A stretch of DNA of 64,000 bases from Trichomonas vaginalis G3. Taxonomy: Eukaryota; Parabasalia; Trichomonadida; Trichomonadidae. The stretch spans positions 15,872,001-15,936,000 of the forward strand of contig NC_067205.1 in NCBI RefSeq assembly GCF_026262505.1, written 5' to 3'. The notes under the pieces are model-generated. The model had not been told where the DNA came from. It did not search any database and worked only from the letters and a program-made list of their open reading frames with translations. Position numbers and translations under genes: made by a program. This document shows positions 46,164 to 56,596 of this stretch, piece after piece. Every line of letters starts with the position of its first letter. Positions within the stretch are counted from its first letter, which is position 1.

Positions 46164-46565
46164 AGTGTACGTTAATTAATTCTGCTTCTTGAAATTGAAT
46201 TGAAAATATGAAATCGTAAAATCTCTTTATTTTAATGTAAAGAATAGAATTAATTAAAATTTAGCAAAAATTTTGCTTCGCAGAAATTTTTGAAAAGATG
46301 TATAAAATCTGCTATTCTAGTCTAAATTCTTTCACCATTCAGCTATTCTTGTCCTATAATTGTCAAATATTTGATGCGATTAGTCAAAAACGATATATTA
46401 GATATAATCTTATTCAAATTCTATGGGTTTATCCAATAATTCTGCTCGAAATATAGCAAGTGCATATGATTCAAAAATAATATATCAATACATAGTTTAT
46501 TAAAACAACAGAAAAAGTAATAAAAACAATAAGAATATAAAAGTCAAAACAGTCAATGAAAGTTA
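46164..46565. other. intergenic region
   Basis: AT-rich spacer between two minus-strand genes, with no gene or strong signal seen. Confidence 0.5.
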
Positions 46566-47594
46566 TTAATCGGTGTGGAGCAAAGCCTGGTTTGATTTAA
46601 TTTGCTGATATGTTGGATAATCTTTGATCAAATCCGCATTCGACATATTTTTCCATGGATTTATTGGTAAAATGACTTTCCACCATCTGTGATCTGGTCC
46701 AAATAAATCAGCAATATTGTCTGATTCTGTTTCTTGTTCAAAGCCATATTTGATGTTATTCCACTCTTCCCAAGAAGTAATATTCTTCTTTGCGTTATTC
46801 CACACTGAATATGCAAATTGCATGGTCATAGCTGCATACATCAATGCAAAAATAACAAAAACAAATTCAACAAAAACTCTGTAGTTCATTCCATCAAGTA
46901 ATATAATAACAGTACCAGCAAGATGGGCCATTGCTGATAAGGATAAATATATGCTTCCCCAGAAATTAAAGCAGAAAAACATTTTATGATTGCGTTTTCC
47001 TATCCATGAACCAACCCATCCGCAAAAATGATCGGGTCTAATGACGAAGCGCTTCGCTAATTTTGAAACAATGCATCTGCCTGGAGTCGGATTATCATGA
47101 GCCCTTTTGTACTGAGTATCGTTCGTAATAACGCCATAATATGAATCTTCTAATGTATCTACTAAGATTTCGTTGTTTGGTGGAAGTTTATCATGAATTG
47201 CCCAGTAATAATAAAATGGAATATATCCAGGACCGTCGTATATTGTCTTAAGATAACAAAAAATGAACATTATTCCGAATACTGTTATGATTGGTATAAA
47301 AATTTTCCCGTAAATTTGTAAATTGAAGAATGGAATCCAATAAAGAATTCCTAAATTGGCAAGAGCCTGTGTAACTACAAAAATAGGCATGCCTGGAGCA
47401 CAATACCAATGTCCGCAGAAAAGAGCGCCATTAGACATTTTCGTGCAGCAACAACATTTTTTAAAGTCAGAATAGCCTGGAAATTCTTCAATATTTTCTT
47501 CTTGTGGAGGATTTTCTGGATCAGTGGGTGCTATTTCGGAAGGTTTAGTTTCTTGTTGCTGTAAATTTTGGTCGGGGATTTGATCATCCGACAT
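46566..47594 (-). CDS. DHHC-family palmitoyltransferase with DHFC motif
   Basis: The first true ATG is at 47594 (MSDDQIPDQN), giving 342 residues; the three codons upstream in frame lack an ATG. Four membrane spans are visible (about 68-92, 98-117, 206-228, 238-262). Between spans two and three lies RCIVSKLAKRFVIRPDHFCG then WVGSWIGKRNHKMFF, the layout of the DHHC cysteine-rich domain; the catalytic tetrad reads DHFC at 188-191. NITSWEEW at 271-278 stands where the TTxE motif falls. DHHC enzymes attach palmitate to cysteines at Golgi or plasma membranes. Several canonical zinc-binding cysteines are replaced, so it is divergent. A TCA-type initiator (47609-47617) lies about 21 bases upstream. 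Confidence 0.7.
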   Translation of the reverse strand: MSDDQIPDQNLQQQETKPSEIAPTDPENPPQEENIEEFPGYSDFKKCCCCTKMSNGALFCGHWYCAPGMPIFVVTQALANLGILYWIPFFNLQIYGKIFIPIITVFGIMFIFCYLKTIYDGPGYIPFYYYWAIHDKLPPNNEILVDTLEDSYYGVITNDTQYKRAHDNPTPGRCIVSKLAKRFVIRPDHFCGWVGSWIGKRNHKMFFCFNFWGSIYLSLSAMAHLAGTVIILLDGMNYRVFVEFVFVIFALMYAAMTMQFAYSVWNNAKKNITSWEEWNNIKYGFEQETESDNIADLFGPDHRWWKVILPINPWKNMSNADLIKDYPTYQQIKSNQALLHTD

Positions 47595-47603
47595 TTTTCT
47601 CAC

Positions 47604-48340
47604 CGGAAGAAAAATGAAGCAATTGAATCATAATTTCATAACAATTAAGTGCTCCCATTTAACATATAATGATAGCAAAAATTCGCGAAAATCTCTGGTC
47701 GGAGAAAATCCACTTTATTTTGCCAAATTTTCTTTGTTTTAAGATAGAAAATCATATGATATATCTGATGATATAAGACTTCTTCTCCAAAATGCTGAAT
47801 CAAAATTTCAAACTGAAAATCCAAGAATCATGCTTTAATTTAGCAGAGAAAATGACTTGTTTGGTTCCGTTATATCATATTCCATCTAAATCAATCATTG
47901 TCTGACAAATTGAATCCCTTCCGACGGTTTTGACGGCCATTAAGGTCGATGCTTGAATCCCGGTCGAGATCTTTATCCCGCTCGGCGCTAAGGCTCGATA
48001 TAAATGTTCCAGGGGGCAAACCGTTAGCTCATGCAAAACGATGCTTTCTCTAACAACACTTCTTTTAAAAATTATTGGGCTTTTAATTTTATTGAGCTTG
48101 AGAAATGTAGTATCTTACGTATTGAGATATATCAACTGTTTAGTATCGGAAATAACTTAGAATTTACAAAGAAAATTGCGAAATTTCAAATAACATGGAA
48201 ATATTTTGGATGAGAATTGAATTTAATAATATTTTGTTAAGTGTTGCATGGCGTTGATAACAGTACGTATAAATACAAATAAGATTTAAACAAATTTTTA
48301 ACAAACAATACGAAAAATATAAAAAAACACCAAATGGGTA
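47604..48340. other. intergenic region with GC-richer patch
   Basis: Mostly AT-rich. A patch at 47915-48025 (cccggtcgagatctttatcc and ctcggcgctaaggctcg) is GC-richer and can form short stems. It vaguely resembles tRNA sequence, but no cloverleaf with proper arms could be drawn. A minor open frame at 48031 has no coding character. Confidence 0.5.
47609..47617 (-). promoter_or_regulatory. initiator-like TCATTTTTC
   Basis: On the minus strand TCA+1TTTTTC lies 21 bases before the acyltransferase ATG, fitting the trichomonad Inr form. Confidence 0.4.
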
Positions 48341-49237
48341 TTACAGATACTTTGATTTCTTCTTTTTGAGTCCGTGTTTCTCTTGATATTGAGTAAACAA
48401 ATCAAATAAGAATTGCTTGACGTTTTGTGGTTTTTCTTTGAGTGTAGAGTTGAGTGCGAATTCTATCATTTCCCTGACTTCTTTGTGTTGAGCAATAAAT
48501 TCTTCGGCTTCTTGCTGAGGAATTGAAGCATCAACTTTTGCAATGAAAGTTCCAATTGGAATTAGAGAAAATTTCTTTTGTTTTCCGCATCTACTTCTAT
48601 GTCCGATTGTATAACCAACACCTTGTGAAAGAGGAGCTAAATCATAAGTTGCTGGAGGTGGAGCGTCGCTATCGCCATCAGGATACATCCAAAGAGTTCT
48701 TCGTTTAGGTCCTGACATAGTAAAAGCTGGAGCTCGAGGTTTAACAGCTGTAATTTTATATTTAGGACCCGGACTTGCTGTTTCATCTTTTATTGGTATC
48801 TTGTTGCCAATGGTAATTGGTCTGTTTTCGAAACTACTATGTGTAAAGTAACTAGGAGTCATTAATTCATTTGATGAATAAAAATGCTTTCCATCGCGAA
48901 CACCAATAGATGTTTTAAGAACACGTGGAAATACTCTATTGTTTATAAAGTCAATTCCTGCGGTAATCGATCGCTCTTGGTATCTTGGCGTTTCGACAAT
49001 TTTATGTGAAATCCTTGTATCTTTTTCTGATGGTGGAGGATCATAGTCACCAGGACCTGGTGTTAATTCAATTGGTGGCGGAGGTTTTCGTGCATGTCCG
49101 ATTTCTATTTTAGGTAAATCCTTAGTAAAATCCTGCAATTCTTGGTAATATGGTAAATCTATTTTGGTATCTACATTGTGCTTGATTTTTTGTCTTTGAA
49201 AACAAGATGGAGGCCTCGCTCCAGTTTTTGTGCTCAT
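48341..49237 (-). CDS. sperm-tail PG-rich repeat (SHIPPO/STPG-like) flagellar protein
   Basis: A 298-residue protein. Pro-Gly repeats typical of the family occur: ELTPGPGDYDPPPSEKDTR, TASPGPKYKITAVKPRAPAF with TMSGPKRR, and PPPATYDLAPLSQGVGYTIG. SFENRPITIGNK is a further degenerate copy. Such proteins line axonemal microtubules (ODF3, STPG, CFAP families) and recur in flagellates. The C-terminal 80 residues form a helical region ending in Lys-rich HGLKKKKSKYL. The start ATG is the first in frame. Together with the CFAP100-like gene 2 kb away it hints at a flagellar neighbourhood, perhaps by chance. Confidence 0.8.
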   Translation of the reverse strand: MSTKTGARPPSCFQRQKIKHNVDTKIDLPYYQELQDFTKDLPKIEIGHARKPPPPIELTPGPGDYDPPPSEKDTRISHKIVETPRYQERSITAGIDFINNRVFPRVLKTSIGVRDGKHFYSSNELMTPSYFTHSSFENRPITIGNKIPIKDETASPGPKYKITAVKPRAPAFTMSGPKRRTLWMYPDGDSDAPPPATYDLAPLSQGVGYTIGHRSRCGKQKKFSLIPIGTFIAKVDASIPQQEAEEFIAQHKEVREMIEFALNSTLKEKPQNVKQFLFDLFTQYQEKHGLKKKKSKYL

Positions 49238-49819
49238 CTTGCTCTAAAAAAAACGTGATTTTGTCATAAAAATTTTATAAGAATACTTCGGAAAGAGAGA
49301 TTTATGAATTTGATTAGCTTGCTTTGTGTGTGTTAAAACTACGAGATTTTTGATAAACTGGCTGAATGAAATTTTGTAATCTGCAAGATTGATTACTCCG
49401 AATAGAATAATATGACTCTCATACGTTCACATTGATAACAACATAGTTGAAACGTTGATTTCTAATAATTGTAAATCAAATGAATTTGGTCTTTTAATTA
49501 GATGATAATTAATAGTATGTTTTTGATGTAATAGTCTGTATTGTACATGTAATGTAATAATTCAGTTAAAACATGAATATTTTATTACAAACAAGAATAT
49601 GAATAATAATATGTAATTCGGAAGTTGTACTATAGCTTCCTACACTTCTAAATATTGATACACCTTAGTACAGCAGATAATTGTGAAATCTAACGATGGA
49701 AAATTGTAGCAATCAAATTTATGGCAGAAAGATGATACGTCCTGGATTAGGTACAATATGCTATATTTGATGTTCAGGATATTAAACATATGATTAAGGT
49801 AACGATAAATCATGAAATA
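49238..49819. other. intergenic region
   Basis: AT-rich spacer, with no gene, repeat or structured RNA recognised. Confidence 0.5.
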
Positions 49820-50176
49820 TTAATCGGTAAATAGCATTTTTTCTTTTGGAATTGGAGTTAATGTAGATTGTCTTTGAATACTTTCTTCAATTGTAGATGT
49901 TTCTTTTCGAATTTGATTTATACTTTGAATAACGGCAAATCTTTTGTTCTGTAGTCTTTTATTCTCGTCAATAGCATCTTTATAACGTTCAAATGGTTGA
50001 TCGTAAATTTCCTTTAACTGAGGTATTGTTTTTTCGCTTAGATTTAATTTTTCAGCATTGTACTTATATTTATTTTGAACGTTTCGATTTGATTTGCTAT
50101 TTCTTTTGTTTGATGGTTGATTTTTCGCTGAATTAAGAAGATGGATTGCTTTTGATGTCGAAAGTGGTCTAAACAT
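49820..50176 (-). CDS. 118-aa basic/coiled-coil protein
   Basis: Opens MFRPLSTSKAIHLLNSAKNQ. An Asn/Ser/Lys-rich basic stretch (SNKRNSKSNRNVQNKYKYN) precedes a helix (YKDAIDENKRLQNKRFAVIQ, INQIRKETSTIEESIQRQS). No family recognised. Length and composition suggest a small cytoskeletal or adaptor protein; a real gene is likely but not certain. Confidence 0.5.
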   Translation of the reverse strand: MFRPLSTSKAIHLLNSAKNQPSNKRNSKSNRNVQNKYKYNAEKLNLSEKTIPQLKEIYDQPFERYKDAIDENKRLQNKRFAVIQSINQIRKETSTIEESIQRQSTLTPIPKEKMLFTD

Positions 50177-51396
50177 TTTGATTTGAATACGTTTTCAATA
50201 TTGAGAATGTATCGATACATTGTAAAAATTTCGGAAAAAAAGATTGACATTTAATTTGTTATTTATGTTTATTCAAGAAATCGAGTGGTAAAGTCAATTT
50301 TTAATTTACAACGTAAGGAAACCTGATCAATTTAAAAATAGTCATAATGATGTTGTCGATTTTTTGAATGAATATTGACATTTTAATTCCCAAAAAGGAA
50401 ATATGATTTGCTTGACTAATAAGCGTATTTTTCTTCGATCCGAAATGGCAAAAAATCTCCAAGAAAAATTTAGAAATTAAAAATATCAACTCATATCTGA
50501 ATTTTTTTCCTTCACTTTTATTTATAATTTTGATTTTCCTCTGATTTATGGTAATGAAGAATAAATAGAGGTGGCTTACACTACTTGATTTTTTATGATT
50601 TTGTCCATTATTGGTGAACTTAATTTTTTTCATCATTTAAATTTGCCCGAAATATATATACTTTTTCCTTAAATTTACTCCGTTGTTGGATTTTCATTCT
50701 TTCAACGAGCGAGAGTTTCAAAGGGGAAAGAATATCTAAATGAATGGGTAGAAAATGAAAAAGGTATTAAAGGAATACAAAACCAAATAAAATATCATTG
50801 AAGAAGCCCTTGAATTGAATAAGAACATTTGAACAACATCTGAAGAAACCTCAATTCAATCCAAAATTAATGAGTAATATTATATAATTGTAAGCAAATA
50901 GCATATTAATGCAGTTAATGTAACATCTCAATGAATCCAGAAATCATCTTTATTCCCTTTTATGTCATCAAAAAGGAAATCACGATCAATTAAGTCAAAG
51001 AAATTAAAATCAAAGATTAATTCGACCCAATTTAGACTGACATTTGTTCAAAATTTGATGATAACATGATAAGTACTTAACAAATAGACCATATAGCGCT
51101 AATTTCATGTTCGAATAAATCTTTATGAAACTAGAAGTCAATGCCAATTAAATACATTGCAATATGATTATTAAGTAGCATTTCAATGGCAATCCATAAA
51201 AAACATATAAATTTGTTCATAAAAGTTTCAAAAATTCAAATATTGTTCTACAAACTATTCACACACAATTACTCTAAGCATATTAATATATTTTCGATAT
51301 AAAATTAAAGCTAGAGCATTGTCATAAAGTTTTCTCCAAGTTTTATTTTTATGCTCACAAATAAAATTTTGGAGAAACTAAACGTATACATTTGAA
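50177..51396. other. long AT-rich intergenic region
   Basis: About 1.2 kb with no convincing gene. A minus-strand open frame at 50301-50636 is low-complexity and shows no codon bias. Nothing structured was seen. Confidence 0.6.
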
Positions 51397-52128
51397 ATGA
51401 GTAGTGTTTCAACTCCTATGACATCTCCTTACAGAACTCCAATCAAGTCTCCACATTCAAAGGATCCAGAATCAGCAAGAAAAAATCTTTTAAAGAAAGA
51501 ACATGATCTGAACAAATTAGAGATCTTAAATCTTAAAGATGCCAATCTCAAATGCGAACAAAAGGCTAATGAACTGAAGAAACAGAAGACAAATCTTGCA
51601 AATGCAATCAAAGCTGAGCAAAAATTAATTACCACAAGAGAAAAAGAATATAAAGAGGAACTCGAACAACAGATTGAACTTGAAAAGCAGAAGATGAACA
51701 CTCAAATAAGCGAGATTAAAAACGAAAAGGAGAATCAACGCAAAGACATAATTAACTCTCTGCAGCGCAAAATCAGACAAATATTAGATAAGTTACCGAG
51801 ATCAAATGCAGATGGACATATGATGCTGAACATTGAAAACGATAATATCCAGCAAATGAAAGCAGAGTTCCATTCAATGGTCCTTAATTGGAATTCACAG
51901 AGGCAACTATCTGATATTGAGAGACTTAACCTGAAATTAAGAAAAACACTCTTAATGATTAAAGAAAACACTTACCTTAACATTCCACCACATCCAAAGT
52001 TATTTATTGAGAAATCACATGAGTTTGAAACAGAATATTCTCAACACACATCATATGAATGTCATCAAACTAATGTCAACTACACAAAACTTACAGTTGA
52101 GAAACACACCTTATTAATATCTTCATGA
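51397..52128 (+). CDS. coiled-coil protein with SP/TP-rich N-terminus
   Basis: A 243-residue protein. The first 25 residues contain clustered SP and TP sites (MTSPYRTPIKSPHSK), likely targets of proline-directed kinases. A long coiled coil follows (about 26-125; ELEQQIELEKQKMNTQISEI), then a mixed region (HSMVLNWNSQRQLSDIERLN) and a His/Thr-rich tail. No catalytic domain. It may be a cytoskeletal or spindle component; not recognised. Confidence 0.65.
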   Translation: MSSVSTPMTSPYRTPIKSPHSKDPESARKNLLKKEHDLNKLEILNLKDANLKCEQKANELKKQKTNLANAIKAEQKLITTREKEYKEELEQQIELEKQKMNTQISEIKNEKENQRKDIINSLQRKIRQILDKLPRSNADGHMMLNIENDNIQQMKAEFHSMVLNWNSQRQLSDIERLNLKLRKTLLMIKENTYLNIPPHPKLFIEKSHEFETEYSQHTSYECHQTNVNYTKLTVEKHTLLISS

Positions 52129-52407
52129 ATCTATATATATGTCTTATATTTTCATCATTTCTAAATCCTATCATCTTATAGCTAATCTTTTAATCTTTGT
52201 AAGATTCTAATTCATATTGTGAATTTTAATTGAAATTTTGTTTTAATAATTCGAATAATTCTATCTGCAAAATGAAATAGTTAATTAAGTTAATTAATAA
52301 TAACACTTATATATACAATATTTATTCAAATAAAATTTTGAAAATTTTTATATAAACAATAGAATATGTAATAAACAATAATATATCACAAACTACAGAA
52401 TAAACAA

Positions 52408-54213
52408 TTAATTTATCTTCCATCCGCTGTAATTTCCATATTTGAAGTTAAATCTTCCCCAAGTTGGTCTTTTATACTCATTTATCAACTTTGTTGCTCT
52501 TCCATGCATGAATCTATAATAGACATCTGGCTCGAACAGTCTAAATCCCCTTGTCAAATGAGATGTCTTGTTATGAGACATGTGAAAACCGACAGGAAGC
52601 ATTATAGATAGCTGAGGACACAAGTTTGCAGCCCAATCAAAAGATAGAACAGTATCAACGTTCCAGTTCATTCCATTTTGGAGGAAACCATTAACTAATT
52701 CCCACATTTTCTTGTCTCCACCTTCAAAATCACCAGAAGCTTCCATTCCGACGGAATCAAACCAAAGCCTATGAGGAATATTGATGAAAAATTGGAACTG
52801 TTGTCTTAAATCTTTGATTACATAAAGAGATTGTTTCATTTTTTCAACAGTTGTATTAGAAAGTTCCAATCTCATTGTTCTTATCCATTCATGACGGGCC
52901 AGGCACTTGCAATGAGCGATTTCGAAGAACCCTGGAGGCAAAGTAACATCAGATGTCCCTGTAATGATGAATTCTGACCTCGCATTTCTTACTCCAAGAT
53001 TTCGGAGTGGAAAATCAGGGAAAGAACTGTTTATTTCATCGCGCAATTTAACAACATCTCTATAATCAAGTTCTAAAACCTTTGTATGAGACTTTAATGG
53101 CTCTGGAAGTTGAATTATTTCGTCAAATTTCGGAGAAGGCTCCATTGGAGCGTAAATCACTATGAACTCGTATGCTGAGTCATAGTAATTCTCTGCTATC
53201 CAGTTATTATATGAATATGCCTGTTTAAATCTCTCAATTATTGGCTTATGATGAGAAATTGTAGTAATATAAGTGATATAAGGGTCAGTGGTCACCGTCT
53301 CAAGTCTGTTTTTAACGTATTCATATGTTTCTTTGAGCTTTCTTTGGCCTTCTACTGATAAAACGTCTTGACTTGAATCAATTTTACAAGTTGGCATTAA
53401 TTCAGACATATAGGTATATAATTCTGATCCTGTATAAGTTGGCAAGTTTGGCTCGAAGCTTTTACCTGATAAATTAGTAGTATTTTGTATTATATCTAAA
53501 GTATATTTCGCGACATCTTTTGAATAAACGAAAACATCATCGCTGAGCCGTTCAGCACCTCCATGTATTAAGCAATGATATATATTTCGAGTGATATGGC
53601 TTGATATTGGCTTATGAATTTGAGGACCAAAAACATTGGGAATGTATATCTCTACATCGGAATGTCTGTCAAAACTTTGAACAAAGGAGATAATGGGAAC
53701 ATTTCTTGTAGCTGATTTAATGATAGTTATGTGTTGTTTTGAATTATTTGCACAATTTATTACGAGATATATGTTGCTTCCGGATAGGAACCGTGGAAAA
53801 ACCGGATTAAGTATATCTATATGTAAGCGAGACTTGATTGCAATGTATTTTAACTTGCGCGCTTTTATTTCTTGCTCTACAGCCATCCCTATCATTCCAG
53901 ACGTACCCAAAACAAGAATTTTAGGATCATTATCCCCTGGATCTAGCTCTAATTGACAGTTTAATAATCCTTTATCTATATCTCTGTAAAATCCTCCGAA
54001 ATGCTTATATCTCCGCGATAAATTTGGCTCTAACGTATAGCATATATCGTAATTTGGTATATCAATGAATCTAGAACGCTTCTTTTCCTTATTCGGAAAT
54101 AATATAACAACAATTATGCATAATATTGCTGTGAAAAGATGGAAAAGTGAATTTTTATACGCACTCATTTCAGCATCCGAACTTTCTTTTTCTGATTTCG
54201 GAAAAAGATTCAT
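52408..54213 (-). CDS. membrane-anchored NAD-epimerase-like / GT-A glycosyltransferase fusion
   Basis: A 601-residue protein in type II orientation: a short cytosolic tail, one span (residues about 21-40, LFHLFTAILCIIVVILFP), then lumenal sequence. Residues 98-250 resemble an extended SDR/RmlD Rossmann fold (ILVLGTSGMIGM with GxxGxxG at 103-109; VYSKDVAKYTLDII). Residues about 345-560 resemble a GT-A fold: RNLGVRNARSEFIITGTSDV at 404-423 is the strand-DxD region (here TSD), then LPPGFFE and a later DWAANLCPQLSIMLPVGFH. This would place nucleotide-sugar modification and transfer on one Golgi protein. Fold calls are from motifs only, and the SDR part may be structural. Confidence 0.55.
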   Translation of the reverse strand: MNLFPKSEKESSDAEMSAYKNSLFHLFTAILCIIVVILFPNKEKKRSRFIDIPNYDICYTLEPNLSRRYKHFGGFYRDIDKGLLNCQLELDPGDNDPKILVLGTSGMIGMAVEQEIKARKLKYIAIKSRLHIDILNPVFPRFLSGSNIYLVINCANNSKQHITIIKSATRNVPIISFVQSFDRHSDVEIYIPNVFGPQIHKPISSHITRNIYHCLIHGGAERLSDDVFVYSKDVAKYTLDIIQNTTNLSGKSFEPNLPTYTGSELYTYMSELMPTCKIDSSQDVLSVEGQRKLKETYEYVKNRLETVTTDPYITYITTISHHKPIIERFKQAYSYNNWIAENYYDSAYEFIVIYAPMEPSPKFDEIIQLPEPLKSHTKVLELDYRDVVKLRDEINSSFPDFPLRNLGVRNARSEFIITGTSDVTLPPGFFEIAHCKCLARHEWIRTMRLELSNTTVEKMKQSLYVIKDLRQQFQFFINIPHRLWFDSVGMEASGDFEGGDKKMWELVNGFLQNGMNWNVDTVLSFDWAANLCPQLSIMLPVGFHMSHNKTSHLTRGFRLFEPDVYYRFMHGRATKLINEYKRPTWGRFNFKYGNYSGWKIN

Positions 54214-54395
54214 CCAGATATTTTATAACGAAGAAGCAATATAAAAAATAAACAAAATATAACAAAGATCATACTAAATTACATATATTTTTAATTCTTT
54301 GCTTTGGAATTGCTTTAATTTATTCAACCACATTGAAGATTTTGAAAAATTTTCAATAAAAACAATTAATTGTTAAAAATAATAATAACACATGT

Positions 54396-56351
54396 TTAAT
54401 AAGCAGGGTTTGTACTCTGGAATATTCTGAGTTTCTTCAAATCATCACGAATTCTTCTGATGAAAGAAACGAAAATATGTTCATCATCAGGCTCAAAGAA
54501 ATTAACATTGTATGGAGCGCCGATTTCGCGAGCTACAATGTTCATTATTCTTTGTTTCTCGCGATCAGAAGCAAGCGTTGCATTATGCGATTTAGCAACT
54601 CTTTCTGACAATCTCTTATTTTCTTGTTTCATTGATTCCAATTTTGTAAGAGATTCGCTGAGAAGTCGTTTCATGTCATATATCTTGTTGCTGTCAGAAT
54701 CATGTGACTTCTGTGACTTATACTTCATGTCTTTGAGAGCTGCTTTGAGTTCAGCGTTTTCACGAACTTTGTCGGAAACTTGACGTTTCAAACGAGTAAT
54801 TTCTTCATTTAGATCAGCATTCTTTGAAGAAAGAATTCCAACTTTTGTTGATTTTTCGGCCAAATCTGTTTCTGCGTTCAATAAGATTTGTTGTGATTTG
54901 TTTAAATCATCTTGCAATCTATTGATTTTGTTGTTTGCTTCATCATAGAAATCAATAGATCTGTTAAGATTTGCAATTTCATCTTGAAGAGTCTTCAAAT
55001 TGCTCTTATATGACTTGTTTTCATTCTTTAAGTCCTTAACAGTTTGAACAACTCTTTCAGGCGGAATTCCTCCATTCCTAATATCATCAAGTAATTTTTC
55101 TCTCATTGCTGCCTGGTTGAATAATCTTGCAATTTGCTCGTTTTGCTTTGCATTTGTAAGCATAAGAGATGAAACTAGTGTGCAAGCAACCGAATCATTC
55201 TTAATAAGATCTGAAACAAGTTGATCACTATTATAAATGACTTGGTTTGCGTCAATGTTCTTCTTAATGAATTTAAGGAAAGCGGAATCAGAATCGAGAT
55301 TAAATTTAGCAAATAATCTCTCGTTTTCTGCAATTTTGTTGAGTTTGGATAATAAGTGATTCAAAACAGCTTCTTTTTCTTGGTATTTTTCAAGTTCTTG
55401 ATTATGGTTCTCTTTAATTTCATCTATTTGCTCCTTAAGTTTGTCATTTGCATCATTTAATATCTTGAATTCGCGAGAAGCTTCATTTAATATGAGTTGA
55501 ACTCTCTGATAAGGTTCAAAATGAGTCATAAGTTGGATCTTGTCGAATCTGACTCCGAATTCTCCGGTAAATGGATTCTTAAGAAGATTTGAATTCATTG
55601 GCTCTGGATTTTCTTGTGGTTGATTTCTTGGAGGTGATTTTAATGGAGAAGACTTGGATTCAATCATCTTTTTAAGCATACTGATCTGGCCATCGTTTTT
55701 GGTAATGATCAAATTCAATTCATCATTATTTTCTTGAAGTTTCTTATTTTCGGAAGTAAAACACTGCACTCTTTCCTTGAGTTGCTTAACTTCATCAGTT
55801 AAATCATCAATCATCTGCTGAGAACGATCTTGTGAGTATTTTTCTTGATCCTTTTTAATTTGCTTAATTTTCTTCCTATCTTTAATGATTTGAGAAGCTA
55901 ATGCATTACACTCTTGCTCTTTAATAGATAATTTTGATTGTAAATCTTGATTTTCCAACTTCAACGTTTCATTGTCAGATTTTAGCGTTTTTGCATCTTG
56001 TGATTGTTTCTTTAAACTCTTAATCTTATCCTTATTCTTCGATAACTCATCTTGTAGTTTTTGTGAGTTAGTTTCGATATTTCTTACATGTTGGTTGTGA
56101 TCTAAGCAGATCTTTTGAAATAGCTGCTGTAAGCTAGAGAGTTCGCTACTAGAATCTCCAAGGTTCTTAAAAATACTTTCAATTTGATTTTTTACATCTG
56201 AATCAGTAACTTGAGATAATAACGTCTGAATTTTAGCTTGGGCTTGAACATTTTTACGAGAAACATTTAGAATTACACTAGATAAAGAATCGGGTGATAG
56301 ATATCCATTACTTTTGCTATTCATTGATGAGCAAATCGGGCAAAAACTCAT
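54396..56351 (-). CDS. long coiled-coil protein, 651 aa
   Basis: The first true ATG (56351) opens MSFCPICSSMNSKSNGYLSP, with a CxxC pair at residues 4 and 7 that could bind metal. From residue 100 on it is nearly continuous coiled coil (LQDELSKNKDKIKSLKKQSQ, LNRSIDFYDEANNKINRLQD), broken by a proline-rich stretch (ESKSSPLKSPPRNQPQENPE) around residue 245. The C-terminal 60 residues are globular (EIGAPYNVNFFEPDDEHIFV). This layout matches many trichomonad viral-A-type or centrosomal coiled-coil proteins, but no orthologue can be named. Confidence 0.7.
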   Translation of the reverse strand: MSFCPICSSMNSKSNGYLSPDSLSSVILNVSRKNVQAQAKIQTLLSQVTDSDVKNQIESIFKNLGDSSSELSSLQQLFQKICLDHNQHVRNIETNSQKLQDELSKNKDKIKSLKKQSQDAKTLKSDNETLKLENQDLQSKLSIKEQECNALASQIIKDRKKIKQIKKDQEKYSQDRSQQMIDDLTDEVKQLKERVQCFTSENKKLQENNDELNLIITKNDGQISMLKKMIESKSSPLKSPPRNQPQENPEPMNSNLLKNPFTGEFGVRFDKIQLMTHFEPYQRVQLILNEASREFKILNDANDKLKEQIDEIKENHNQELEKYQEKEAVLNHLLSKLNKIAENERLFAKFNLDSDSAFLKFIKKNIDANQVIYNSDQLVSDLIKNDSVACTLVSSLMLTNAKQNEQIARLFNQAAMREKLLDDIRNGGIPPERVVQTVKDLKNENKSYKSNLKTLQDEIANLNRSIDFYDEANNKINRLQDDLNKSQQILLNAETDLAEKSTKVGILSSKNADLNEEITRLKRQVSDKVRENAELKAALKDMKYKSQKSHDSDSNKIYDMKRLLSESLTKLESMKQENKRLSERVAKSHNATLASDREKQRIMNIVAREIGAPYNVNFFEPDDEHIFVSFIRRIRDDLKKLRIFQSTNPAY

Positions 56352-56577
56352 CAAAGCGCGGGCAAAAAAAAATGTAAACGCATTGATAAACGTTATTGCA
56401 TTTTATAAGTCCATAAATAGTAAATACATAACTAACATAGCCTTCTCTACCCGATGGATTTAAAAAATCATCGTTCGTGGCATTTTGTCAGCAATCGAAA
56501 TTTGCAAAAAAAATGTGCTCAAAATAAAATAATAAGGATATTACAACATTTATCATATTATTATCAGTATTATGATT

Positions 56578-56590
56578 TCATTTTCATATT
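56578..56590 (+). promoter_or_regulatory. initiator-like TCATTTTCATATT
   Basis: TCA+1TTTTCAT stands 17 bases before the ATG of the seven-TM gene and resembles the trichomonad Inr TCAYTWYTCATTA. Confidence 0.4.
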
Positions 56591-56596
56591 TTTTTA

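Noticed and set aside
47915-48025. Possible tRNA gene on either strand
   Set aside because: GC-rich with TTCAA/GATTC words, but no acceptor, D, anticodon and T arms can be paired in the right order, and the box matches are poor.
50301-50636. 111-residue minus-strand frame
   Set aside because: Low complexity, no codon bias, no start signal; likely chance in AT-rich spacer.
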